Shown one piece after another: positions 1 through 9,369 of a DNA stretch of 54,816 nucleotides. The first letter of the stretch is position 1; every line of letters starts with the position of its first letter. The stretch is from assembly GCA_027624035.1 (NCBI GenBank), contig JAQBUI010000025.1:1-54816 (forward strand). Direction: 5' to 3'. Below the pieces are notes generated by a model. That model ran no database searches and was not told where the DNA came from. It saw only the letters and a list, made by a program, of their open reading frames with translations. This DNA is from Pseudomonadota bacterium (GTDB taxonomy: Bacteria > Pseudomonadota > Gammaproteobacteria > Pseudomonadales > Azotimanducaceae). The position numbers were made by a program, and so were the translations under genes.

Positions 1-56
1 GGCTCCCAGCACACGCAAACGAGTGTCCTGGCGGCAGAATACGAAACGTCATCCCT

Positions 57-1439
57 TCATACCGGAACCGAACGATTCAGCAATTCCCACTCGCGTGCCA
101 TGACGCTGCGGGTCCAGAAGACGGCCGCGATGCCTACGATGACATTCGCCAGTGCGGTAGCCGCGAAGATCCCGGCATAGCCAAACCAGTGGCCGCCAAG
201 GAAGGCGAGCGGAATGTAGACCACAAACAGCCGCGCCAGTGAAATCATCAATGCCGGCATGGGTTTGCGCAGCGCATTGAATGCGTTGGTCGCGACGTTG
301 ATCAGGCCCATGAAGCCGATGCTGAAAGGGACGATATACAGATACAGGACGGCAGCATCCACGAGCGAGGTATCGTCATTGATCACGCTGACAAAAAATG
401 GTGCCAGCAGCCACATGATCACTGCAGCAAACAGGCCCCAGACCATTCCCGCCACATAGCAGGTGGTCATGGCCTCTTTGACCCGGGCGAGCTTGCGCGC
501 CCCCCAGTTCTGCCCCACCACCGGCACGATCGCGGTGGAGATGCCGATCACGACCATCGCCACCACGGATTAAATCCGGCTCGCCACACCAAAACCTGCC
601 ACCACTGCAATGCCGTAACCCGACAACATCCACGTCACCACCCCGGCAGACAGGGGCTGGATCAGGTTGGTTGCCGCGCTGGGCACGCCCACATGCAGGA
701 TATTCCCCGCAGTCGACAAAAACCGGTCCAGCGCCAGCCGGTTCAGCTTCTCCGTGACCAGATACCAGTGGGCCGCAATCAGGGTCTGCACCAGGGACGC
801 CACCACGAAAGTCCACGCCACGCCCACCAGTTCGAGTCGGGGCAGGCCCAGCAACCCGAAGATCAGAAACGGCCCCAGGCAGATCTGAATGAGTGGCCCT
901 GTGGTCATGATGTAGCCGGCGGTGCGAACATTGCCAAATGAGCGGATCAGGCCGTTCGACACCATGGCGAGCCCCATCATCGGGAAACCCCACAACCAGA
1001 TGTGGGCGTATTCGGTGGCAAGGTGAAGCACCTCGCCTCTGGCACCCAACAGGTAAAGCAGCGCGTCCGCGTGGAATTGTCCAGTGACTGGCAGTGCCAC
1101 GGTAAAGAGAACCACCAGCAGGTAGCCGTGAGAGGCGACCACCGCCACCTGATCATGGTTACCCTCGCCCATGTTCCTTGCGATCAGCGAAGAGGCGCCG
1201 ATGCCAATACCGCGGGTCATGGCATTTAACGACATGGCAATGGGAAACATGAACGTGATGGCGGCCAGCGCTTCCTTGCTGACGGTTCCGATGTAGAAGA
1301 CCTCAATCAGTGAAGCGACGGTCATGGCCAGAAACCCGACGATCATGACGCCCGCAAGGCTCACCACATGGTCTCTGACAGGGCCCTCTGTGAACCCGCC
1401 CCTGCCCTGCGGCGCGGCGGTCACGTCAGGGCTCGCCAT
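57..1439 (-). pseudogene. MATE-family multidrug efflux transporter, broken by an in-frame stop
   Basis: MATE (multidrug and toxic compound extrusion) transporters are inner-membrane cation/drug antiporters of about 450 residues with 12 helices. The first 289 codons read as a MATE N-terminal half (hydrophobic helices; start ATG giving MASPDVTAAPQ) and end at ...GFGVASRI, followed by TAA at 570-572. After the stop the same frame continues with S-V-VAMVVIGISTAIVPVVGQN, the expected start of the second half, and runs 169 more codons. In relatives the position of the stop is usually the Glu of a 'SRIES' motif, so a single GAA-to-TAA change explains the break. Total length with the stop read through is about 460, full size for the family. 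It lies 30 bp downstream of the broken dehydrogenase gene on the same strand. A sequencing error cannot be excluded from one sequence. Confidence 0.85.
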
Positions 1440-1469
1440 CGGGTTCCCCGATGATCAGGGTCACCCGGT

Positions 1470-2491
1470 TCAAAGCCTGTCGATCACTGCTGCTGCAAAG
1501 GCATCTGTACCCAGAGTTCCGCCAAGGTCACGGGTTTTTTCACCATCTGTCAGCGCCTTGTCGTAGGCCGCCTTGATCCTTTTGGCCGCCGCTCCGGCCT
1601 GCTGGTTGCGCTCCACCTCTTCAAGATGGTTCAGCATCATCACCGCAGACATCAGCAACGCGAGCGGATTCGCGATATTCTTGCCGGCGATATCCGGTGC
1701 CGAGCCATGAACCGCCTCGAAGATGGCAGCATCCTCGCCGTAGTTTGCCCCGGGGACCATGCCGAGCCCCCCGACCAGACCGGCACAGAGGTCACTGACC
1801 ACATCGCCATACAGATTTTCCAGCAACAGAATGTCGAACTGGGTCGGGTCCTGCACCAGCTTCATGCAGCCGGCATCGATAATCGCCGTGTCGTACTGGA
1901 TGTTGGGATATTCTTCCCGGTGCACCCGTTCTGCCGCAAAAACAGTCCATCGGTCATCTTCATGATGTTGGCCTTGTGAAAGACGGTGATCTTCTTGCGC
2001 TGCCGGCGGGTGGCAAACCGAAACGCCCAGTGGGAAATCCGGTCACAACCTTTTTCCGTTGCCACCTTCATGGAGGTCACGACCCCGGGAACCACTTCAT
2101 TTTCAATGCCGCTATACAGGCCTTCGGTATTCTCACGAATGATGATCAGGTCCACATCGCTGAACCGGGTAGTGACCCCAGGCAGGTTCCGGACCGGCCG
2201 CACGGCCGCATACAGTGACAACGCCTTTCGGAGTTGCACGTTCACAGAAGCGAACCCTTCGCCGACCGGGGTCGTGCACGGCCCCTTGAGGGCAACACCG
2301 TGGGTCTCAATGGCCTCCAGCGTGGCGGCCGGCAGCACATCCGGACCCTGCTCAAGGGCAGCCAGACCAGCCAGGGCAGGGACCGGTTCGATGCCCGCAT
2401 CGGCCGCATCGAGAACCGCAAAGACGGCCTCGGTAATTTCGGGTCCAATCCCGTCTCCGGGGATGACGACTACTTTACGGGCCACGATCAT
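1470..2491 (-). pseudogene. NAD-dependent isocitrate/isopropylmalate dehydrogenase family, frameshifted
   Basis: Members oxidatively decarboxylate isocitrate or 3-isopropylmalate with NAD. The N-terminal part shows VVVIPGDGIGPEIT, the substrate-loop arginine region and RENTEGLYSGIE; the C-terminal part, in another frame, shows ENLYGDVVSDLCAGLVGGLG, and the NAD-site GSAPDIAGKNIANP. The RENTEGLYSGIE and HKANIMKMTDG segments resemble the NAD-isocitrate dehydrogenase branch more than LeuB. The frame changes near 1938-1942, a run of five A (T on the coding strand); six would restore the frame and give about 340 residues, the normal size. GAGG sits too close to the ATG at 2491 but about 7 nt before a GTG two codons later, which may be the real start. 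The gene stands between the CBS gene and the MATE gene on the same strand. Either a true one-base deletion or a homopolymer sequencing error. Confidence 0.85.
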
Positions 2492-2613
2492 TCCTCAATG
2501 AATACCACCAGGACAATGTAGAGCATGCGGCTCATCATGTCATGCGGACGAGGAATTCCAGCAAGGCCAGCTCGTCGACATCAACACCTGGACCGACTCA
2601 CCGGGGCCCTTGG

Positions 2614-3078
2614 CTAATAGTCGTCGTCCGAGTCAAATTCACTCACATCATCCAGTGCGCTGAAATCCTCTGACTCGCCCGGTTCCATCTCTTCGATCTG
2701 TTCAAGCAGATTGATCGCCAGCGACACGTAGTCCGTATCGGTGATGATGCCAACGAGGACCTTGTCCTCCATCACAGGCAGGCAGCCGATCTTGTACTTC
2801 TGCATCAGCAGGGCTGCGCTACGCATGTCCTCATGGGAGTCGACCGTATGGATATTCCGGCGCATGAACTCGCTCAACGGCCTGTCGTCACCGCCGTGGG
2901 CCGCCATCAAAAGGTCCCGCTGGGTCACAAGGCCCACCACGCCCCCCCTGGTATCCACAATGGGAATATGTCTTATGCGATTGGCCAACATCAACTCGCC
3001 GGCGAGGGAAAGCGTTGCTCCCGGGTCCAGGGTCACCGGGTTGTCGGTCATGATCTCATCTACTGTCATCGTATTCAT
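2614..3078 (-). CDS. CBS-domain pair protein
   Basis: A small protein of about 154 residues consisting of two CBS domains (starting MNTMTVDEIMTDNPVTL; second domain FMRRNIHTVDSHEDMR) followed by a strongly acidic tail ending EFDSDDDY. CBS pairs bind adenosyl nucleotides and usually sense energy state or gate a partner; no catalytic domain is attached. The reading frame stays open upstream into the DUF3604 gene, but I place the start at the ATG at 3078 because GGAG stands about 8 nt before it and the domain begins there. It starts about 10 nt after the DUF3604 stop, so the two are probably co-transcribed. Partner and ligand are unknown. Confidence 0.85.
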   Translation of the reverse strand: MNTMTVDEIMTDNPVTLDPGATLSLAGELMLANRIRHIPIVDTRGGVVGLVTQRDLLMAAHGGDDRPLSEFMRRNIHTVDSHEDMRSAALLMQKYKIGCLPVMEDKVLVGIITDTDYVSLAINLLEQIEEMEPGESEDFSALDDVSEFDSDDDY

Positions 3079-3088
3079 TGGTTCTCCA

Positions 3089-5647
3089 TCAGCGAGGGGG
3101 CATGCCGCCAACCCAGATCGGGCTCGACCAGGCGATGGCATCGTTTGCAAGCCGCGCTCGTACAAAATAGTAGTCTCCCTGCACGTCATGCTCATCAACC
3201 ACAGAGAAGCTGACATCGTCAGGACCGCGTGTGATCACGCGGCGCAGGGTAATTGTATCCTCATAGATATCGAAAGGCAGTGTTGCACGGGTCTGGCCAG
3301 CTACCAGGTCGCGAAATCGCATCACGACGGAAGACGCCGGGGTGCGCTGGTGCCTACGAAACCGTGGCGGTCCACTGCCGGTTTCCGGAGCCTCGTCGAT
3401 GTCCAGCGTCACGCTGGCCCGCCGCTTGATGTTGGCTAGTCTCAACACGATAGAGCTGGTGTCTCCGCGGGTTCCCGTGACGAAGTGCAGTGTGTTCGGG
3501 TCAGCCCCGTCCCTGGTCAGCCGAGTGACATCCGGATTCATAAAGTCCGTAGCATGGAAATCCACAAGCGTTGCATCCTTTACCGTCAGCTTGCCGGGCC
3601 AGCCCCGTGCGCCACGGGGGTTATCCATTGGATGCTTGGGAACGGAGGGGCTCTCGAAGGTCACGTAGAACGTCTCCTCGTTATCAAAGCCGCGCCTGTC
3701 CACGTCTGTCAGGTAGTCCTGGCGCCAGATTTCCACACCGTTGCGGATGACCGAAATCGTATCCACCGGGGCTGTGCCAATCACACGACCACTGATTTCC
3801 CGTCGGTTGGCGAACGGCGCTCGCTGCCCCATACCGGTGCCATTCATGGAAACGTCCATAATGATCCGATCGCCCGTGGTGGCATAGGTCCGAAGCTGCT
3901 TCATGGCGTCAAAGATGCCATCTCGAGTCCCCTCATTGGTCAGTACCGCAGCCAGGCCTCCCCGCTGGGATAGATAGCCGAAACTGGCATTGGTATAGCC
4001 AGGCTGGCTGAGGTGATTGTCACTGGCGGCGATGAACCCGACCTCATGCCCATGGGACAGGTACATGCGACCAAACCATTCAAACGTGCCGTGTTGGGAC
4101 ATGATCTCGACCAGTTGCGCCAGATCAGGATCACTCTGGCGATAGTCGCCCGACTGGTGGGCATGTGGAATCACCAGGACATCACTGGTCGCGTAGTCCT
4201 GACGCAGTCCTGTATAGAGCGCCGAGAGCGTGGGATAGAACTGAACGGGCTTTCTTGCCCGATCATCAGTATCTCTAAAGAGCACATTGTGATGCCCGCC
4301 ATAGGTATTCTGGTTGGTCCATTCATAGCCAAGATAGCCAACAAACCGTCCGGGTTCCGAGTATTTCACGACCATGTCGTTCAGTACCTGCCACTCACGA
4401 TCGTCCATCCAGATGTCATGTTCGGAATGGGTGACAAAGTCCAGCCGGGCATCTTCCCTGGCCCACTCCATGAAGCGTTCCGGCGTTCCAATGCCCTCGG
4501 CGAAACCGGAATGCCCGTGAGTGTCGCCCCAATGTATCCGGGTCGCATCTGCAGACACCTGAATCGGATTGCCATCACCCGCGACGCCGCCATCCTGGGA
4601 GCGCACCGTGATCCGGTACACATCCGGGCCCAGCAACGAAACACCCCGGATGACGGAGATCGCCTCTTCCGAGGCAGCCACGCGGCCAATCTCCTGACCG
4701 TTTGCATAGACCAGAAACGATGGAATCGGTCCCTGGGCCCGGTTGAAGTACCGGTCCTGGGCCCTGACCGAGATGTCGAACTGCTCTCCGGGACGGACCA
4801 CCGAAGGGGCAAACGCGTGCACGCCAGCGAGCGTTGTACCGGTGACCCGGATGGGTGCGATCGGCAGGGCGTAAAAGTGGCCACTGCCATCCAGGTCAAC
4901 ATACAAAGGCACCGGCATGAAGTCAGTTGAGGCAGCCCCCAGCAACAGACCGCCACCGCCTCCGGACTGGTCACCGTAGGTCACCGTCACCACATCGCCG
5001 GGTGAAAGGCTGCCGCGAACCCGGAACACCAGCGTCGGCTGGGCTCCGCGAAAGCCCCCGTGCATGCCGGACATTGGCGCAATGTCCGGAACAAAGCTCA
5101 CGTCATCGCGATCCGTGTCGATTGACACAAAATTATCGGCGCCGGGGTCACTGACCTGAAACACGCCATATCCCGGCATGAAATGCCGGGCGATCATCAG
5201 ACCGCCGCCTTCAGCGATCCCGAGACTGCCCACCACGTAGCGTTGCCTGATCGTGACCATCGATCTTGCTTCAAAAGGGCCCAGGTCGGCCACCAGCGTG
5301 CCCAGAGCATCGGGCTGTTCGTCATAGAGCGTGAGTTCAGCGATGTAGTAGTCAAGGCCTGCTGCCCTGGCAGCATTTACGCCATCAGCGACCACGGGGC
5401 GGATCGTTGTCGTGATATTCACAGGAAGATTTCCGCCCGCCATCGCCCAGGCATTCAGCCAGTCCCAGGCGACCCGTGAACGGGCATCGTAGGTGGCCCT
5501 GGTCGTCGGCTCCCGGGCGACTGCCAGCTTCAGCGCATCGACCTTTGTCCTCAGTTCCGGTGTCAGATAGTCCGCTGACGCGATCCCGGACAGGACCGTC
5601 AGCGCAAAATAGGCAATCGTGCTTGCGACCGTTGTGGTACATCTCAT
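3089..5647 (-). CDS. Secreted DUF3604 protein (PHP-like metal-dependent hydrolase fold)
   Basis: An 852-residue exported protein with a signal peptide (hydrophobic stretch residues 9-23, likely cut after ASA). DUF3604 proteins carry a PHP-like metal-binding core; here HWGDTHGH (372-379), THSEHD (406-411), YEWT, HHNVLF, IPHAHQSG and ASDNH supply the expected His/Asp ligands, so the metal site looks intact. The first 350 residues are beta-rich and probably a separate extracellular module. Substrate is not known; family members are generally thought to be phosphodiesterases or hydrolases. The ATG overlaps the TGA of the upstream truncated POT gene (ATGA), a sign of translational coupling in an original POT-DUF3604-CBS operon. 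Because that POT copy lost its 5' half, the original promoter is probably gone. Confidence 0.85.
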   Translation of the reverse strand: MRCTTTVASTIAYFALTVLSGIASADYLTPELRTKVDALKLAVAREPTTRATYDARSRVAWDWLNAWAMAGGNLPVNITTTIRPVVADGVNAARAAGLDYYIAELTLYDEQPDALGTLVADLGPFEARSMVTIRQRYVVGSLGIAEGGGLMIARHFMPGYGVFQVSDPGADNFVSIDTDRDDVSFVPDIAPMSGMHGGFRGAQPTLVFRVRGSLSPGDVVTVTYGDQSGGGGGLLLGAASTDFMPVPLYVDLDGSGHFYALPIAPIRVTGTTLAGVHAFAPSVVRPGEQFDISVRAQDRYFNRAQGPIPSFLVYANGQEIGRVAASEEAISVIRGVSLLGPDVYRITVRSQDGGVAGDGNPIQVSADATRIHWGDTHGHSGFAEGIGTPERFMEWAREDARLDFVTHSEHDIWMDDREWQVLNDMVVKYSEPGRFVGYLGYEWTNQNTYGGHHNVLFRDTDDRARKPVQFYPTLSALYTGLRQDYATSDVLVIPHAHQSGDYRQSDPDLAQLVEIMSQHGTFEWFGRMYLSHGHEVGFIAASDNHLSQPGYTNASFGYLSQRGGLAAVLTNEGTRDGIFDAMKQLRTYATTGDRIIMDVSMNGTGMGQRAPFANRREISGRVIGTAPVDTISVIRNGVEIWRQDYLTDVDRRGFDNEETFYVTFESPSVPKHPMDNPRGARGWPGKLTVKDATLVDFHATDFMNPDVTRLTRDGADPNTLHFVTGTRGDTSSIVLRLANIKRRASVTLDIDEAPETGSGPPRFRRHQRTPASSVVMRFRDLVAGQTRATLPFDIYEDTITLRRVITRGPDDVSFSVVDEHDVQGDYYFVRARLANDAIAWSSPIWVGGMPPR

Positions 5648-6350
5648 GATTGATCCTCCTTATCTTCGGTATCTTCGGTTTTGGCATGCATCAGGCCATG
5701 CAGCAGAGGCGATACCAGCAGTATGGCAATACCCAAAATAACGGCCACCATAGCAAGCTGCTCAAACATACTGGTATAGATCAGCAACGATCCTGTACCG
5801 GATATTGCGCCCCCTTGTTCCGGTATCGCCATCAGCCCGGCAATCAGCCCTGCCGCATACGCCGAGAAGGAAATGGACAGGAACCAGACGCCCATCATCA
5901 TACCGGCGACGCTCGCCACGCTCAGTCGCGTGACCATCGCGAGGCCAACCGGCGACAGGCAGAGTTCTCCCATGGTGTGAAGCAGATACATCAGCGCCAG
6001 CCACACCACACTCACCCTGCCATCCGGCCCGGCCATGGATGCACCGACCACCAGCACTGCAAAACCGAGCCCCACCAGTAACACGCCCAGGCCGAATTTG
6101 GCAGGCGTCGACGGCTCCAGACGACGTCCGGCCAGGCTGACCCATAGCCACGCAAAAAAGCGGTGCCAGCAATATGATGAACGCAGGATTCAGTGACTGA
6201 AACATGCCGGCCGTGAACAAATCACCCATGGCCACATTACGGTCCGTGAACAGCGTGAGCGATGAGCCGGCCCGTTCAAACAGCGCCCAGAAAAAGATCG
6301 AAAGTACCATCAGAATGAGCATCACCAGCATGCGGTCCCGCTCAATCGGC
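5644..6350 (-). pseudogene. 3' remnant of a POT-family peptide transporter (truncated and frameshifted copy)
   Basis: This segment matches the 3' half of the intact POT gene at 11886-13460 at roughly 95% by eye, from the stop codon back to the sequence encoding [11 protein letters not shown]. At 6350/6351 similarity ends abruptly, so the first half of the gene is absent. Near 6154-6159 it has a run of six A where the intact copy has five; this puts the C-terminal 146 codons in a different frame from the part before it. The protein cannot form a transporter. Its stop codon overlaps the DUF3604 start. It is the left member of a pair of long direct repeats that bracket the islet to its right. 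Confidence 0.93.
5644..6350. repeat. Left copy of 0.7-kb direct repeat (POT 3' half)
   Basis: Direct repeat of 11886-12591. Both copies end at the POT stop codon and both diverge suddenly after the shared sequence gctcaatcggc. Lengths are about 707 and 706 bp, the difference being the extra A described in the pseudogene entry. Both copies keep an ATG overlapping the stop (ATGA), though what follows differs. Confidence 0.93.
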
Positions 6351-6711
6351 CAAGCGATCGACCAGGACCCAATTCTACACCCTATACAGCGACCAAGCAC
6401 GGCATCACCGGTCTGACCAGGTCCATATCACTGGATGGTCGCCGCTTTAATATTGCCCCCAGTGGCTGTTGAGCGGAATGACTTTCCAGGTGCCGAATGT
6501 GCGGCATAGACATGAAGGCTGATCATTCGAAGATTCTGACCGAATGACAGGAAATCTGACGAACGGTCGCCTCTACGTTTATCACCAGGTAAATCAACCT
6601 ATGGGTTGATACTGCCGCGATATTGGAACAGCTAGTATTTCCCAAAGTGGAGAAAGTATTTAGGTCGCATGGACGCGATCACGATGAAAAAACGACTTAC
6701 GGGAGCAGACA
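6351..6711. other. Gene-free left end of the islet
   Basis: About 360 bp between the POT breakpoint and the FG-GAP gene. I see no coding region, tRNA or inverted repeat that I can name. The last 100 bp are AT-richer and presumably hold the promoter for the FG-GAP gene; a GGGAG ribosome site stands about 6 nt before that gene's ATG. Confidence 0.5.
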
Positions 6712-8199
6712 ATGAAGAACAATTTATGGGTGACAGGCGTAGCACTATTGATGTCAATGGCCTTGTCCAATGCGGCATTGGCCAAGAAAGCGCAAAAAGA
6801 AGACATCTGTCACTTTGATAAAGATACCGGCCTTTTTAAGGTAATTAGCGTCAGTGGAAATGCAATTGCAACACACTTTTCCCAGCACGGTGATGTCCTT
6901 CCCGGTGACTACTATGCAGATACCGATGGGGATGGCTTTGGCGCTGGTGATCCGGTGGATACCTGCCCGAACCCTGGTACGGCCGACAATGGGGATGATG
7001 TATTTCCTAATGATTCCAATGAAAATGCGGATTCTGACGGTGATGGCGTAGGTGACAACAGTGACAACTGTCCCAATGAATATGGCGAAGATGAAAACGG
7101 ATGTCCGGTTGTTGTGGCTGAGGGTTCCGATATCCTGGTAGGCAACAATCTGTACTGGAGTCATTCCAACGGTGTCACGCGTTTGGACAACGACGGGTTT
7201 GGTAACTTCCCCTCAGGTCAGAACTTCAACACGAGGCTGGCAGTTACGGCATTGCGCGTTGCAGATTTCAACGAGGATGGGAATCATGATGTGGTCGTAG
7301 GTCACAACGAAGGTCTTGAGGTCTGGGTAGGACTTGGAGACGGGAATGGCAATTTTGCGATGAGCGGAACCGGAATTATCGCAGGTGCTGCTTCGAAAAT
7401 AGCTACTGCTGACGTTAACAACGATGGGGATCTGGATTTTGTGATCGCCCAAAACAGCGGCTACATTACAGTTGGTCTGGGTGATGGCATGGGTGGGTTT
7501 ACTGGTCTGTCACCCATCGTCTCTGGTGGTGCGACGCGCAGTATCGCGGTCGGTGATGTGAATGGTGATGGAAATCTTGATTACGCCAATATCGCTCACG
7601 CAGGCCATCATTCAGTAAACCTCAGTTATGGAGACGGCTCAGGTGGTATCAGCAACCTTGTTACGCTGTTCTATGGCGGCGTCGATTTGGGCGTTGCAAT
7701 GGGTGATGTTGATGGCGACGGTGACATTGATATCGTCTCAGGTGGCCAAGGACAACATGGTCTCAAGGTTTACGAAAATACCGGTAACGACGCTTCAAAT
7801 CAGGTCGTTTGGTCCAGGACCAAAATCACTTCTCCAAACCAGATGAATGTACACACGTTACAGGATATGGATGGCGATGGTGATCTGGATGTAGTTTCTA
7901 CCGGGTACATAGCGCATCCATCACACAATGCATGGACAGTTGAAGTACATTTCAACGATGGAAACGGGAATTTTGATCTCTCTTCCTCGGCATCAATCCC
8001 GACATCCGGAGGTGAGATGCATGACGTCGCAATCGGTGATGTAACAGGAGACGGCGCTATTGATATGGTTACAAACAGCTATCCAATGGGTGCGATTGTC
8101 GTCGTCCCCGGTGACGGTACACCAGGAGGTTTCGGTATACCTTACATGGTCTCCAGTCCGCTTATGACAAGAACGGTAGGAGTTGACCTCCTGGATTAA
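6712..8199 (+). CDS. Secreted calcium-binding FG-GAP/VCBS and thrombospondin type-3 repeat protein
   Basis: A 495-residue exported protein. Residues 1-24 form a signal peptide (cleavage after ALA). A CHFD...HFSQHGD segment near 32-65 resembles the short Cys/His module often found in front of such repeats. Residues about 67-135 are thrombospondin type-3 calcium repeats (DTDGDGFGAGD, DSDGDGVGDNSDNCP). The rest is a run of FG-GAP/VCBS repeats (DFNEDGNHDVVVG, DVNNDGDLDFV, DVNGDGNLDYA, DVDGDGDIDIVSGG, DMDGDGDLDVVS), which fold as a calcium-binding beta-propeller. Likely a surface or adhesion protein; no catalytic domain seen. Base composition is visibly lower in GC than the flanking housekeeping genes, consistent with transfer. 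It stands alone and ends at a clear terminator. Confidence 0.85.
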   Translation: MKNNLWVTGVALLMSMALSNAALAKKAQKEDICHFDKDTGLFKVISVSGNAIATHFSQHGDVLPGDYYADTDGDGFGAGDPVDTCPNPGTADNGDDVFPNDSNENADSDGDGVGDNSDNCPNEYGEDENGCPVVVAEGSDILVGNNLYWSHSNGVTRLDNDGFGNFPSGQNFNTRLAVTALRVADFNEDGNHDVVVGHNEGLEVWVGLGDGNGNFAMSGTGIIAGAASKIATADVNNDGDLDFVIAQNSGYITVGLGDGMGGFTGLSPIVSGGATRSIAVGDVNGDGNLDYANIAHAGHHSVNLSYGDGSGGISNLVTLFYGGVDLGVAMGDVDGDGDIDIVSGGQGQHGLKVYENTGNDASNQVVWSRTKITSPNQMNVHTLQDMDGDGDLDVVSTGYIAHPSHNAWTVEVHFNDGNGNFDLSSSASIPTSGGEMHDVAIGDVTGDGAIDMVTNSYPMGAIVVVPGDGTPGGFGIPYMVSSPLMTRTVGVDLLD

Positions 8200-8226
8200 G
8201 GTAACAACTAACCAGTGGTACATCTG

Positions 8227-8257
8227 AAAAGCGCGATCTTCGGATCGCGCTTTTTTT
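8227..8257 (+). terminator. Rho-independent terminator of the FG-GAP gene
   Basis: AGCGCGATC, loop TTCG, GATCGCGCT, then seven T. The stem is perfect and the UUCG tetraloop is very stable. It begins 28 bp after the stop codon. Confidence 0.93.
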
Positions 8258-8646
8258 GGCCAGAAGGTTTATAGAGCTGGGAATTCTTGCAATGTAACGA
8301 CCTCTGACATCGCATCTAGAAGCAGCGCAGGGTTTGATGTTCAGCTACGCGTACAACGCCGCGATTGGGCTAAACCGCATGCCGCGGGATGCGATTTCGA
8401 TGAGCCAGCAAGGCGATGAGGGGAACGGTAATCCAGAAGGACGCGATCATGACAATACTTCCCAGCCAGAACGCCAGCTGATCAAGTGGCGTCGCGGGGT
8501 CAGGCGGGGCGTTATGCGGCTCGAAGTAAACAGCCGAGAACAAAGAAGGATAATCCGCGAAGTGTTTCTGCATCGCACCGATCCAGCGACGCGTGCACGG
8601 CAGCCTGGGGCCAGGCTGTAGTTCCCAGAGTGGAGGGACTGGAATA
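8258..8646. other. Non-coding stretch before the transposase remnant
   Basis: Little can be supported here. The only ORF worth naming is a 67-codon minus-strand frame (8370-8573), listed separately. No hairpins, tRNA or long repeats seen. Confidence 0.4.
8370..8573 (-). CDS. Possible small membrane protein (weak)
   Basis: A 67-codon frame beginning MQKHFADYPSLFSA with one strongly hydrophobic stretch (LAFWLGSIVMIASFWITVPL) and a basic C-terminus. The frame stays open upstream for about 40 codons without another good start, so it may be the tail of an older gene. I recognise no family and see no convincing ribosome site. It could be chance in a decayed area. Confidence 0.25.
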   Translation of the reverse strand: MQKHFADYPSLFSAVYFEPHNAPPDPATPLDQLAFWLGSIVMIASFWITVPLIALLAHRNRIPRHAV

Positions 8647-8793
8647 CTACAATGGCACTGGACGATACCGAAGGAATCGCAGTTGATAAGGCACGCTCAG
8701 CACCCACTGGCGAGCCGGTCGATCGGGGAAAACGTAGTCGACCAGGTGGGCAGCACTATCCGCCATGCGCCGGGCGCCAAGTGCGGCGGTAAA
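8647..8793 (-). mobile_element. Remnant of an IS91-family transposase
   Basis: Read on the minus strand, this stretch gives GARRMADSAAHLVDYVFP then DRPARQWVLSVPYQLRFL and soon a TAG. This is the hallmark segment just after the zinc-finger region of IS91-type (Y2/HUH) transposases, where relatives read RRM..TAAHLVDHV.P..PVRQWVLS.P..LR. Only about 45 codons survive: the upstream zinc-binding cysteines are not recognisable, the frame is closed by stops on both sides, and none of the catalytic Tyr or HUH region is present. It is a fossil rather than an active element. It lies in the islet between the two POT copies. Confidence 0.8.
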
Positions 8794-9369
8794 CTAAAAG
8801 TCCTGTCATCTACGGAGTTTTGCCCAGTACGCCGAGCAGAACGCTGGACCAGCAGGCTGGTAACCGACGGGTGGTCCTTTTCAGGCCTATGCACCATCAC
8901 GTCCGGACCTTCTACCATAGTTGGGATGCCGATCTGTGTTCGGAGAACTGGCCAGATGTGAGTCGGTCGGACCAATATTGAACAAGGTTACGGGCTACGG
9001 CGCATTTCGCTGCATCCGTAAACCACAAGCCTACTCAATTCCCCTCAACCTCCCGACACACTGCCCGGTGGCTTGTCAGCTGAGAGCCTTGCTCATCAAC
9101 CAGTATTCGTAGGTGCCGGTAACGTTTTCAGCACGTCGTTGGGAATACCTGACACCTGGTGGCATTCTTCGGTTTGTTTGTCCTATTCGTCGGATCTGTC
9201 AAACAAAATCGCTGTTGCTGTTTGGACATCTCCTTTGGGATTGTCTCCTTTATCTGATGTCCACTAAACCCGGGTCAGCTCAACCAGACCCCACTTGCCT
9301 GACCCATTGACGCCATTGATTATCTGATATCGACTTGAACATTAGTATCCGTATGGATACGCTTGTCAT
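8794..9369. other. Non-coding stretch between IS91 remnant and toxin-antitoxin remnant
   Basis: About 575 bp with no frame that I can support on either strand and no clear RNA gene or terminator. GC drops toward the right, approaching the toxin-antitoxin pair. Confidence 0.4.

Noticed and set aside
3079..3216. N-terminal extension of the CBS gene
   Set aside because: Lies inside the DUF3604 3' end and has no ribosome site, whereas the ATG at 3078 has GGAG before it.
4013..4930. 305-codon plus-strand frame inside DUF3604
   Set aside because: Antisense of the metal-binding core of a well-supported gene.
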